In this document: positions 9,280 to 18,321 of the stretch, piece after piece
Layout of the letters: each line of letters begins with the position of its first letter
How positions within the stretch are numbered: position 1 is the first letter of the stretch
Source of the DNA: Paragorgia papillata
Lineage: Eukaryota > Cnidaria > Anthozoa > Scleralcyonacea > Coralliidae
DNA: 64,000 bases
NCBI GenBank assembly: GCA_035771165.1
Contig: JAWNZC010000109.1
Span: 292,501-356,500 of the forward strand
Direction: 5' to 3'
Notes under the pieces: model-generated
What the model saw: the letters and a program-made list of their open reading frames with translations, nothing else
What the model was told of the DNA's origin: nothing
Databases searched by the model: none
Position numbers and translations under genes: made by a program

Positions 9280-11454
9280 GGCCAGGCACCTAATTAGGGT
9301 TAGGGCCGTCAACATCTACAGTAAGACAGCCCGCATGGCGAATCTGCCAGTGCGCATGACCACTGTCACGTCTATATATATAACAATAATCATGATCACC
9401 TAAAGCGGAGTCAGTGTTTTAATTATGGCATTTAATTAAGTGAGTTAGTTACAAACTGCCTACTGTACATGGATAGCTTAAAACCTGATAACTTAAAACC
9501 TGAATATTTAGCTCGGGTTAAAGAAATTTTACAGTTGCTCTATTGAACTGCAAGATAATAGAAACGTTACAACATAATGAATGTTGGAAAAGGAGTGATG
9601 TTGTTGGTAGTACTTGGCTGTGCTTTGATATGTTTTGCAGGTAATTTGTAAAAGTACAATTTACATTACATGGAATGCAATGCATACTTCTCAGTTCTAC
9701 GTACTCTAATGACAAAATAATTTTTTTTGAAATTGACAATCATAAAAACTGCAGTAGTGGAAGTTATTCCAGTCAGATCAGAGGTCACGAACTAATGCGA
9801 AAAGAACTGATATATTCGTGAATTAGCCACTTTTAATTGTTTTGAAAGGAATAACGGTGACGATGAGGATGATGTTGACGACGGTCACTGGAGGTGAACA
9901 ACAGATCCAAAAGTTAAAAGAGTTTAGATTTTGTCCAGTACGGAGAAAATGGCGCGAAGACATGTGCAGGAAGTTGGAGATCCCATATACGTTGCTGGAA
10001 AGCACAATAATGTTGGCAATTATGGAAGGTCCTTCCACGCAGAGATAAAACCAAGGAAGCCTGATTGTTCAAATAACAGGCGACGGAAACTGCCTATTTA
10101 GAGCGGTCAGCTGCGCAATTACAGGAAGCCAGAACCACCACGAACGGTTGCGAAAGGTGACTGTTGGTCAGATGTACAGAATGGGAGAGAAATTCAGACG
10201 GTATCGCGGCCAGGATGCTGAACAAGACGTCACCAGTACAAAAATGGATGAAGTTGGCGTCTGGGGTACGGATATTGAGCTGCATACACTAGCCAGCCTT
10301 TTAGAGGTAACCATCTTTGTTTTCATTGAAGTTGGTGAAAATCGCAAATTGGTACCACATCATCCAAAAACTGCCGATGGCTCTGAGCGGATCGAATGTA
10401 TATATTTGATCAATCACCACAATGAACATTTTAATCTAGTTGCAGAAATTTGAATGTTTTAATTATCAAAAAGTCAAATGTCAAGCTGTTCGATTTTACA
10501 TTGACCTCAACTGGAAGACTCAGAAGAGCTACCGTAAGAAGGCTGAAAGAAGAATATAACTTAGTTCTACTTCTGGTATCTTTTATTTTACAGTTTTTTG
10601 TTCTATAACATGTTATACTTTAGTTGACTGTAGACATTTGAATGCTTTAATTACAATGAGTGCTATCATGGATTCACACGGCAAGACCGTTGATCCGTAT
10701 TGTTAGAACAAATTGTTTTCGAAGTGTTTTGCTCGATCCAAGACTGCATTAAAATAACTTAACATGAAAATACTTGGTTAAATACTGATGAACATGTTTT
10801 CTCAAGACTGATTCCGGATAAAAACGAATGGTAGAAAACTAAAGCAGCTAGCACATTTATAAACAAGGACATTCCAAACATTTGCCGTTCAAACATACAT
10901 TCGGGAATCACGTATTTTCGTTATATTTCATTTAAATAAATTATCGACAAACCGAGAGAGAATATTTCGAGATAATTATGTTCAAATAATCATCAACACT
11001 TGTAGTGTTGGTGCCAAACATTAACTTTGCAAGGCGCTTTGTTTTCATTCAACCTAACTGATTATTTAAATGCGGTCTTCTATTGCATTTTAAAGTGCCA
11101 ATGCAGCGAAATTTCACCCCACTTTTTTATGATCGCATTTGAAAGAACACTTAAAATGACAACGTAACATCTTTCGTAGAATTTCGTTTCCTTGCTTCAT
11201 TCTTGAGATATTCAGGTTTGTTTGATATGCAAATGTCATACTTATGACATCACACTGCATAATGACTTTTGAAATAGCATCAATTTTAGGATAGTCCAAA
11301 TATTTTACCCCCGATCTACATACGTTTAGTGGCCAATCATGGCTACATACATGCAAGTGCAAATTTTTATTAAGTACTTTCGATAAGCACTCTCAAAGAA
11401 AATCATACTTTTCTAAAAAGTCATTATGCAGTGTGATGTCATAAGTATGACATT
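9280..11454. repeat. Right arm of giant inverted repeat (OTU-bearing)
   Basis: Reverse complement of 2794-5170. It lacks the 199-bp MITE of the left arm and so preserves the ancestral site. It has a shorter acidic-coding run near 9865-9890, which breaks the reading frame upstream of GGEQQIQKL relative to the left copy. The outer end is a further foldback: 11091-11270 pairs with 11418-11596. Confidence 0.85.
10049..10453 (+). CDS. OTU-type cysteine protease domain, right copy
   Basis: 134 residues in frame after a TAA at 10046-10048. The active-site loop GDGNCLFRAVS has its Asp codon at 10082-10084 and its Cys codon at 10091-10093. The putative catalytic His (NEHFNLV) is at 10427-10429, and GVWGTDIEL carries the canonical WG. 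Size and motif order fit a minimal OTU deubiquitinase domain. As in the left copy there is no ATG before the active site, so the domain needs an upstream exon (CCACGCAG just upstream could serve as an acceptor) or is a relic. It differs from the left copy at four of the last 101 residues. I infer it belongs to the mobile or foldback unit rather than to a host gene. Confidence 0.65.
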   Translation, partial: NQGSLIVQITGDGNCLFRAVSCAITGSQNHHERLRKVTVGQMYRMGEKFRRYRGQDAEQDVTSTKMDEVGVWGTDIELHTLASLLEVTIFVFIEVGENRKLVPHHPKTADGSERIECIYLINHHNEHFNLVAEI

Positions 11455-11596
11455 TGCATATCAAACAAACCTGAATATCTCAAGAATGAAGCAAGGAAAC
11501 GAAATTCTACGAAAGATGTTACGTTGTTATTTTAAGTGTTCTTTCAAATGCAATCATAAAAAAACTGGGGTGAAATTTCGCTGCATTGGCACTTTA
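11091..11596. repeat. Short foldback at right end of the giant inverted repeat
   Basis: 11091-11270 and 11418-11596 are near-perfect reverse complements, beginning TAAAGTGCCAATGCAGCG and ending in its complement, around a 147-bp spacer. The right end is thus a palindrome inside the larger palindrome. The left end of the big repeat has only one copy of this segment (3197-3350). Confidence 0.8.
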
Positions 11597-11648
11597 AGGT
11601 TTACAACGGTATATACGGATTTAGAAACACAAAATTAATACCAAAATG

Positions 11649-12807
11649 TGTATAATATTAGTATTGTAGCTTTTAAATACTGACCCCCCTTATCACACGT
11701 GATGACCCCTCTATTAACACGTGACAACTGTAGTGTGCTCAGTGGTGGTCCAGGTGCGGTCTGGTTTGAACACTAATTGTCTGTCGTCTCTCATTTCCGG
11801 CGTTTAATACGGTCTAAGGTTAGGTTTTCTCGCTGACGTCTGACGAGTAATATAAAAGTAAGAAATTAGGGTTGTAAGGGACTCAGAAGTTTGACGCAGC
11901 TCCGAAGAAGTTAAACAAACACTTTAAAACTTTACTTGCACTAATTAGTCTGCGACCTAATGTTTAATACTTTTGAATGTTCACGCTGTGAACATTAAGA
12001 CGAACAGCGTGACATCGCTATCAAGTTTCAGGCGCGAAACTGAAAAACAATCATTGAACAGTCTTGCCACGTTCACCATTCACAGAGAAACATTCGGTTT
12101 AAAAGGGTTTCAGTGATTACTATCAGCTACATTTTACCATTTCATTTGGTTGAATAACGGTTTCTGCTCGGTACATGAGATGGATAAATTGGTTTAGACG
12201 GAGTTACTGTTTGCGTGATTTTAGTTGCGTCTTCTTGGACCCTGACGAACATGTCGTCGACGAAGACGTGCGCCTTGAAACTATACGCTTCGGAGGCAAG
12301 TCGCTGCTGTAATATGTGAGTATATACCAACTATCAGTATTTAGTATTTTTAAGAAAGCATACGCGTTAACCGAGCTGCGGTTTTAGTGACAGTTAAATA
12401 TCGGTGATTGTGTTATATCGGAGATCGTTGCGCTGCCAAGTGGTTCAGTGCAAAGGCATTGATGCGAATCTAGTAAGCCAAGATTCTTAAAAAATTATCG
12501 TTTAAAACTGAAACTAGTGTTCTCGCAGAAAAGCACAACGGATTTTATAGAACAGGCAAAATCGCTATTTGGCCTCAAACGTTTGCGACGTACATCTTGT
12601 GTTTGGGGCTTAGTATTTGACAGATACAGCCTGTCTATATCGGTTATGAAAGATCGTTTTATCAACCAAAAAGAGACTTTCGTCACAGTGTGTTTTGTTG
12701 CCGGTCGAATTTACATTTACTCAATTAAATGTATAATATTAGTATTATAGCTTTTAAATACTGACCCCCCTTATCACACGTGATGACCCCTCTATTAACA
12801 CGTGACA
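11649..12807. mobile_element. 78-bp TG...CA direct repeats flanking 1 kb (TRIM-like?)
   Basis: Segments 11649-11726 and 12730-12807 are direct copies with a single difference seen. Both start TGTATAATATTAG and end CACGTGACA, so they have the 5'-TG...CA-3' form of small LTRs, and each holds two CACGTG palindromes. The 1 kb between them has no recognisable coding sequence, no clear primer-binding site after the first copy and no polypurine tract before the second. I found no flanking target duplication. It could equally be a simple duplication. Confidence 0.4.
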
Positions 12808-12808
12808 T

Positions 12809-13401
12809 CATAAATTTATGGATTTCTTCAAGTTCATAAATTTATGAATTTTGTCCAAGTTCATAAATTTATGAATTTTGTCTAAGTTCATAAATTTTGT
12901 CTAAGTTCATAAATTTTGTCTAAGTTCATAAATTTATGAATTTCTTTCTAGTTCATAAATTTATGAATTTCTTTCTAGTTCATAAATTTATGAATTTCTT
13001 TCTAGTTCATAAATTTATGAATTTCTCTCTGATTCATAAATTTATGAATTTCTTCCTGATTCATAAATTTATGAATTCCTTCCTGATTCATAAATTTATG
13101 AATTTCTTTCTGATTCATAAATTTATGAATTTCTTTCTGATTCATAAATTTATGAATTTCTTTCTAGTTCATAAATTTATGAATTTCTTCCTGATTCATA
13201 AATTTATGAATTTCTTTCTGATTCATAAATTTATGAATTTCTTTCTAGTTCATAAATTTATGAATTTCTTCCTGATTCATAAATTTATGAATTTCTTTCT
13301 GATTCATAAATTTATGAATTTCTTTCTAGTTCATAAATTTATGAATTTCTTTCTGGCTCATAAGTTTATGAATAATTCTTTCTGGTTCATAAATTTATGG
13401 A
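12809..13401. repeat. 27-bp minisatellite centred on a 16-bp palindrome
   Basis: About twenty tandem copies of a 27-bp unit. Each contains the perfect palindrome TTCATAAATTTATGAA or a near version, followed by a linker such as TTTCTTTCTAG or TTTCTTCCTGA. Early copies are irregular, with TTTGTCTAAG linkers. Because 27 is a multiple of three, one plus-strand frame stays open as a nine-residue MNFFL(V/I)HKF repeat. That is a consequence of the unit, not evidence for a protein. The array abuts the second 78-bp direct repeat. Confidence 0.9.
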
Positions 13402-14450
13402 TTTTTCCTTATAAACTTTCAGAATTCTCCTGTGACTCCTTCCGTTGTTTCCAGTCAGGATGATCATCCCACTGACATAGTGAAAATACAATACTTTTGT
13501 ACACATTTTCATAGTTTCTTATAAAATTATGAATTTCTCTTCATTGTGAACTTTTATTTTATGGTGTGTTCCTTATTAGTGGTAAAAACTGTCTAATCAG
13601 AGGATTTTGTCGATAAACCTATTTTAATGAAGCCTTTTGATCATAATTGTTTGAAATGACTATTACACGAGATGTTTCAAAATAAAAATTGCCATGACTT
13701 GCCATTTTGGCCTAATTTAAGCTGTCAAACAGCAATGAAACTATGAGAATCCTGCTTTTGTAATGATGTCTTACCAGGCATAATCTTTTACTCGCACCCA
13801 AGTCTGAATTTGAACATATTTGTTTTCTCATTAATAATAACAGTGTCAAAACTCTTATAAATCTCAGTTTATGACCTTGCAGACTAGGTGACTAGAGTAA
13901 CACCAATGAAAATCCAACATTTTTGGGGAATGCTATTTTCTACAAACAGCTGTTTTTTTAGAAAAATCTAGACTATAAGTAACTGTAGATTTTTGTAAAA
14001 ATTAAATTTGTCTTTTATATACCAAATTGCTGGATTTTCAACTTAAATAATTACTATTAATGGTGTTTTTCAATGGTTTTTCGCACAGTGCAAAAATTGT
14101 TTTTTGGGGCTGTTTGACTGAAACCCAGTTGGCCACCTTTAAGCTCCATGGCATTGCTAGATCCAGTTTGGTTAGGCTACAAGTAAGACATACTAATTGG
14201 GATTAATTTCTTCCAATATGTAGAGATAACTGATAGTTGGATGGATAACATAAATGTTAAAAAATATTAGAATCAGGAGCAAAAAAAATTATAAACATGG
14301 GGAAAATAGTGAATATAAAAAATATTAAGAAAGGGAAGATGGAGGGAGAAAGGAATACAGTAACAATAAACAGCTCATGATTCGAATAAGTGCCCAGGTT
14401 GCTTATTTAAGTGCCTATTTAATTTTCTTGGGTTGAGGGGTGCTTAATTA
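13402..14450. other. AT-rich DNA, nothing recognised
   Basis: About 1 kb without domain-bearing ORFs or clear repeats. A GTGCTTATTCG-type motif, possibly an interspersed repeat, begins just beyond it near 14490-14540. Confidence 0.5.
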
Positions 14451-14567
14451 TCATGTTGCAGATCATGTCGGTTGGGTATTCATTTACAAGGGGTGCTTAT
14501 TCGGGAGGGGGCATTTATTGGAAGGACGGTGCTTATTCGAATCATTATACGGTAACTTGTAATGTAC

Positions 14568-16403
14568 CTGTAATAGTTCGAAGTGAACAATTTTCGTTGC
14601 TGGTGAACAAAGTAATGTATACACTCCATACTTTGCTGAATGGCCCATGGAATCAAATCTTCCATCTCCTGACCAGATTACATCTTTACTGGTTTTGATC
14701 TCGCTAATGAGGGACGACTGGTAAGTTTCCCAGTGTTTCAGTATGGTGGGAAAAAGAAATCTACTTTGGTGGTAAAAAAATGTTCTTGCATCATATACAC
14801 TCAAGTTCATGTGCCTGAAAACTAGAAGTAGCTTGCTGATAGAGGCACCAGCCATAAGTGTTGAAAAACTAAGAAAAATATTTCCTGCTGGGTATTTTCC
14901 AAGGATAAATGGCTGGCTTCTCCATTTAAAACCATTTTTTTCAGGAGTTACGGTGTTGGTGAACTGTCACCATTGTGCCATTCTTATCCATAGAAACACT
15001 TGGACTGTCAGCTTTACAAGTAAAACAGAAGAGGGGAAAAAGTGCCAGCAATGCACTGTAAAAAACAATAAACTTCGGCTCATCATGACATGCGGTACCG
15101 GTTCCACTCTGGAAGAGATAAACAACAATTAAATTTAGAAGAATGAGTTCGACAACTGGGAGGGCAATAGAGGCGTATAGAGTATCTTGGTATTATACGC
15201 AATCAGTTTACCTTATATTATTTCACGATACCGGAGTATCACTGTTCTCTTCATCGTCACCACAGTCTCCGTTTTCCGCCGCTTCTTCCAAGAACTCCCA
15301 TTAAGGATCTGCACCCTCATCAATGGAAGATTCATCGCTGCTATATCCGGCGAAGTCTTCTACATCTTGGGGTTGCTGCTCCTGTTTGTCGTCATCACCA
15401 TCACATAGGTCGTCTTCGTCAGAGGATGACAAGATAGAGTCTTCAGTCGGTGGCTATTAATTAATATTAATATATAAACAAGCAAAATAATACGGCTTCA
15501 AAATATAAACCCCCAGAAAACACCGTGGTATCAATGCACGTTACCTTTTGAAGCTCGTTGTTGACGTTTCTGAGCTGACGAACGTCCATTTCCAGGACAG
15601 CGCGTCTTTGTTTATATTTTCTGGAGTAGTCTTTTTCTGGAGAAGTCCTGAACTTGTTCCAAGCGACGAATATAAATTTTACACTGGTCACATTTGTTTT
15701 GTTCGGGGACTTGGACAATTTCAGATGGACAAGGCAGAACCTCGGGCAGAACAGAAGCAATGCTAGCCGTCTCGTTTGACAACACACCACGTTCGCTTGT
15801 AGTTGTAGTTGTAGTTGCACTTGATTTGGTTTTGGCCTGTACAGAGCAGAAAATTGGTGTGCGGGTGGCTTTCTGAGCAGTACGGAGAATCTGCAAAAGA
15901 ATTGTGAAAACGGAAAACTCATTAACCTTATAGCTTAGGCATTTCCAGATGAGGTACAGTTTCGTCCACAATTTTTTCTAATGTTAACTTACCTTTCTTC
16001 GACTTCGTTCGAGCGCGGACGTGTCAACATTTTCTTGAACTACAACTGCGCAATCTATGGTGGGAGCAGCATCCTCTTTTAACCATGTTCTCGAGCGAAA
16101 TAAAGAGATATCTGCCGTGTCTTTCAGATCCAGATCTGCTCGTTGTTCGAAGCAAGATGACTGAAAATGTACCGAACAAAGAACTGATGTCTTCGACGGT
16201 TGCCAATTTGCTCGATGTCGCTGGACGAAACGAATCCATTGATTATAAATGACTTTGTCTCGAGGAAAAAGATGTAGGGAAACTCCTTGTGTTTTTGAGT
16301 TGTTGTTACAACTGACACCGTGGGGTCCTCCTGCAACACAGAATTTACCCGAATATCTTTTTTTGCGCTTTTCTACAACTTCTACGCTATCGTTACAGTC
16401 CAT
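14568..16403 (-). pseudogene. THAP-domain transposase-like gene, four exons, broken
   Basis: Exon 1 (16403-15993) encodes a C2CH THAP zinc finger: Cys-X9-Cys near residues 22-32, HLFP, an invariant-type Trp, KTSVLCSVHF with the last Cys and His ligands, and AAPTI at its end. THAP domains bind DNA, and P-element- and Kolobok-type transposases use them. Exon 2 (15890-15545) is low-complexity, then a coiled coil (RRAVLEMDVRQLRNVNNEL). Exon 3, from 15453, is strongly acidic (SSSDEDD, SSDESSIDEG). Exon 4 (15108-14568) has PKFIVFYSALLALF, WRSQPFILGKYPAGN and SGDGRFDSMGHSAKYG, a motif set I associate with invertebrate transposase-like proteins, where GDGR-D may hold a catalytic Asp. Joins of exons 1-2 and 2-3 use GTAAGT and GTAACG donors in phase 0. 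Breaks lie at a T5 run (15632-15636) and at TGA 14941-14943 beside a T7 run. The exon 3-4 junction and the C-terminus are not located. Confidence 0.65.
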
Positions 16404-16774
16404 TACTCATTCGGGGTTTCCTCTGAATAAATATGCATACACAACCAGTGAGGTCACGCCACTGTTTTGACCGATGACAAAATGGCTGACAATTTTGGCT
16501 CTAGTAGGCCGATTTATGAAGCTGCAATACAATGATTTCCTTCATCGTAAACAAAAACGGCATGATGCTGAGTAATGTTATAACTAGCTATCTAGCAAGA
16601 AAAATCTATGTTTAAAATTTGGTTTCATAAACACTATAAATGAATATAGCCGTGGCAGCCAGCCAGTCAGGAAGTTGTTTGAGTAGTTTAAATGCAAATA
16701 TTTTTAGATACCTAGCAATGTTCTTTGTAAACATGGGAAGAAAGAACTGTAAAATATAACCCTACGCCTTCTTC
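16404..16774. other. Intergenic, nothing recognised
   Basis: Upstream flank of the THAP-like gene. No repeat, RNA or coding signature was noticed. Confidence 0.4.
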
Positions 16775-16845
16775 AGTAGCCTGGTGGTAGCATCATCGGT
16801 TTGCACGCAAACAAGGTCGAGTTCAAACCTGAGATGCGACGTGCA
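16775..16845 (+). repeat. Possible tRNA-derived SINE remnant
   Basis: AGCCTGGTGGTAGCATCATC resembles an A box, and GAGTTCAAACCTGAG, about 30 bp later, resembles a B box. Between them is an anticodon-arm-like GTTTGCACGCAAAC. There is no acceptor stem closing the structure, so a functional tRNA is unlikely. Confidence 0.4.
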
Positions 16846-17336
16846 ATAGGCGAGTTGCAGGGTGTTGCGTGCGCATCATTTTCAAAAAAACTGGCAAGCT
16901 CCACTCAAAGTAAACATACTGTTTAAAATAAACAAGTGTAGATACAGTTTCTGGATGTTTAACACTGTTATTCTGCTGTTGTTGGCTTGCTAGTAAGTCT
17001 GTTTGCCATTGCTTACTTTGTGGGGAGCCCACCAATTTCTTTGCAAAATGATGCGCGCGCAATACCCTGAAATTCGCCTATTTCTTCATCTCAATATTTT
17101 ATTTTACGAAATATCATCCTTAAATTTTAATTTGTTCTTTGTTACTTTTTTCTTCAAAAAAATAGTCTACCAGAATTAAAACTATATTTTCATCGTTCCA
17201 TCTGAAAAGTGGCTATTTCCAGGCCCCCAATAAAAAAGAGCGCAAGGGGGTGGCATTAACGTTTTCGAATCAGGGAGTATTTATAAAAATGCATGTAAAA
17301 GCCGGCGAGGGGTTATTGCATTTATGTATTTCCAGT
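16846..17336. other. Intergenic, nothing recognised
   Basis: Short unsupported ORFs only. The sequence leads into a tetranucleotide array. Confidence 0.4.
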
Positions 17337-17580
17337 CCGATCGACCGACTGAGCGACCGACCGACTGACCGACTGACTGACCGACCGACTGACCAACTGA
17401 CTGACCGACTGACTGACTGACCGACCGACCGACTGACCGACTGACTGACTGACTGACTAACTGACTGACCGACCGACCGACCGACCGACCGACTGACTGA
17501 CCGACTGACCGACCGACCAACCGACCGACAGACCGACTGACTGACTGACTGACTGACTGACTGACTGACTGACTGCATGA
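17337..17580. repeat. (GACT/GACC)n tetranucleotide array
   Basis: About 240 bp of GACY units with the C/T position alternating irregularly. The minus strand reads as Ser-Arg-Val-Gln repeats in several frames, which is a low-complexity artefact. It runs straight into a Penelope-type tail. Confidence 0.9.
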
Positions 17581-17582
17581 CT

Positions 17583-17728
17583 AACTAGAAGACGTTTCTC
17601 TCTGACGAAGGGCCTTCGCTCGAAACGTTAGACTTCTACGTTCTCTGTTTCGGCAGTATATCTAACATCACTATATTTCGATTGTTGTTTCAACACTGCC
17701 TACGCAGCACGCTACTTTTATTTCACTA
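17583..17728 (+). mobile_element. Penelope-like element 3' tail fragment
   Basis: Contains TCTGACGAAGGGCCTTCGCT followed by CGAAACGTTAGA, which form a TCTGACG/CGTTAGA stem. I associate this block with the terminal repeats of animal Penelope-like elements. The following GTTCTCTGTTTCGGCAG... stretch recurs at 22885-22925 next to another simple repeat. No reverse transcriptase accompanies it. Confidence 0.55.
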
Positions 17729-17730
17729 GT

Positions 17731-17850
17731 TAGTCGGTCGGTCGGTTTGTTAGTCGGTTGGTTGGTTGGTTGGTTGGTTGGTTGGTTGGTTCGTTCGTTC
17801 GTTCGTTCGTTCGTTCGTTCGTTCGTTCGTTCGTTCGTTCGTTCGTTCGA
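17731..17850. repeat. (TCGG)n-(TTGG)n-(TTCG)n tetranucleotide array
   Basis: Three consecutive tetranucleotide blocks, each changed by one base from the previous: GTCG, then GTTG, then GTTC. They follow directly on the Penelope-type tail. Confidence 0.9.
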
Positions 17851-17903
17851 ATGTAGTTAGTTATAGTTCGTTTATTTATTAATACTCTGCTTTTCAGTAT
17901 TAG

Positions 17904-18297
17904 GTCGATACCAGACCCAGTTTCGCTACGAAATGGAAACCCACAAGCAGATGCCGCATCTGGTAAGTACATGTAACTGTCTCTCTGATTTTTACTTGCG
18001 TGGCGTGTAGTTCATACACTTCTCAACTCATTCGCAATGGTTTTCTTCAGTTATAACCTAATATTTTATAGTACCTGACTCAGCATCGACAAGCTTAAAC
18101 AGACAACAATCAAGCTATAGTTATGGGCGCAGTAAGTGTGTGATATGTGCCAAGAGCCTCCCAATGGCAGTATCATTCCCGGACAGACAAGTCATTAGGT
18201 AACATGTGTTGGGTGTGCCAAAAAACTTAAGGGCGGAGGCAAAGGATGTCCAGTGTGTCATAAGAGGATTCGTTTGGTCATACAAAATTTCGTCTAG
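17904..18297 (+). pseudogene. C-terminal RING-finger gene fragment, two exons
   Basis: Exon 17904-17962 follows an acceptor (TTTTCAGTATTAG) and ends at GTAAGT. Exon 18072-18297 follows ATTTTATAG. Joined across a split Val codon they read SLRNGNPQADAAS, then VPDSASTSLNRQQ, then a RING: KCVICAKSL ... CVGCAKKL ... GCPVCHKRI, ending IQNFV and a TAG. C-terminal RINGs of this kind are typical of ubiquitin E3 ligases. The frame breaks near 18199, between the first and second halves. The usual CGH ligand position after SFP reads DRQ, so two zinc ligands are missing. I take it as a dead fragment of an otherwise unknown gene. Upstream exons are not found. Confidence 0.55.
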
Positions 18298-18321
18298 GTC
18301 TCGTTATATATATAACGACCA

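Noticed and set aside
12936..13463. 175-residue ORF of MNFFLVHKF repeats
   Set aside because: Produced by a 27-bp palindromic minisatellite whose unit is a multiple of three. No domain or codon signal was seen.
16775..16845. Functional tRNA gene
   Set aside because: A- and B-box-like segments exist, but no acceptor stem closes, and the loops are irregular. Kept only as a possible SINE remnant.
17270..17578. Ser-Val-Gln-Arg repeat ORFs
   Set aside because: Translation of a (GACY)n tetranucleotide array in overlapping frames.
17600..17634. Second hammerhead ribozyme (CTGACGA ... CGAAAC)
   Set aside because: CTGANGA and GAAA are present, but the triplet before the cleavage site reads GAC, so the A15.1-U16.1 pair is lost. 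Stem I strands do not pair next to the core, and the region folds better as a TCTGACG/CGTTAGA hairpin.
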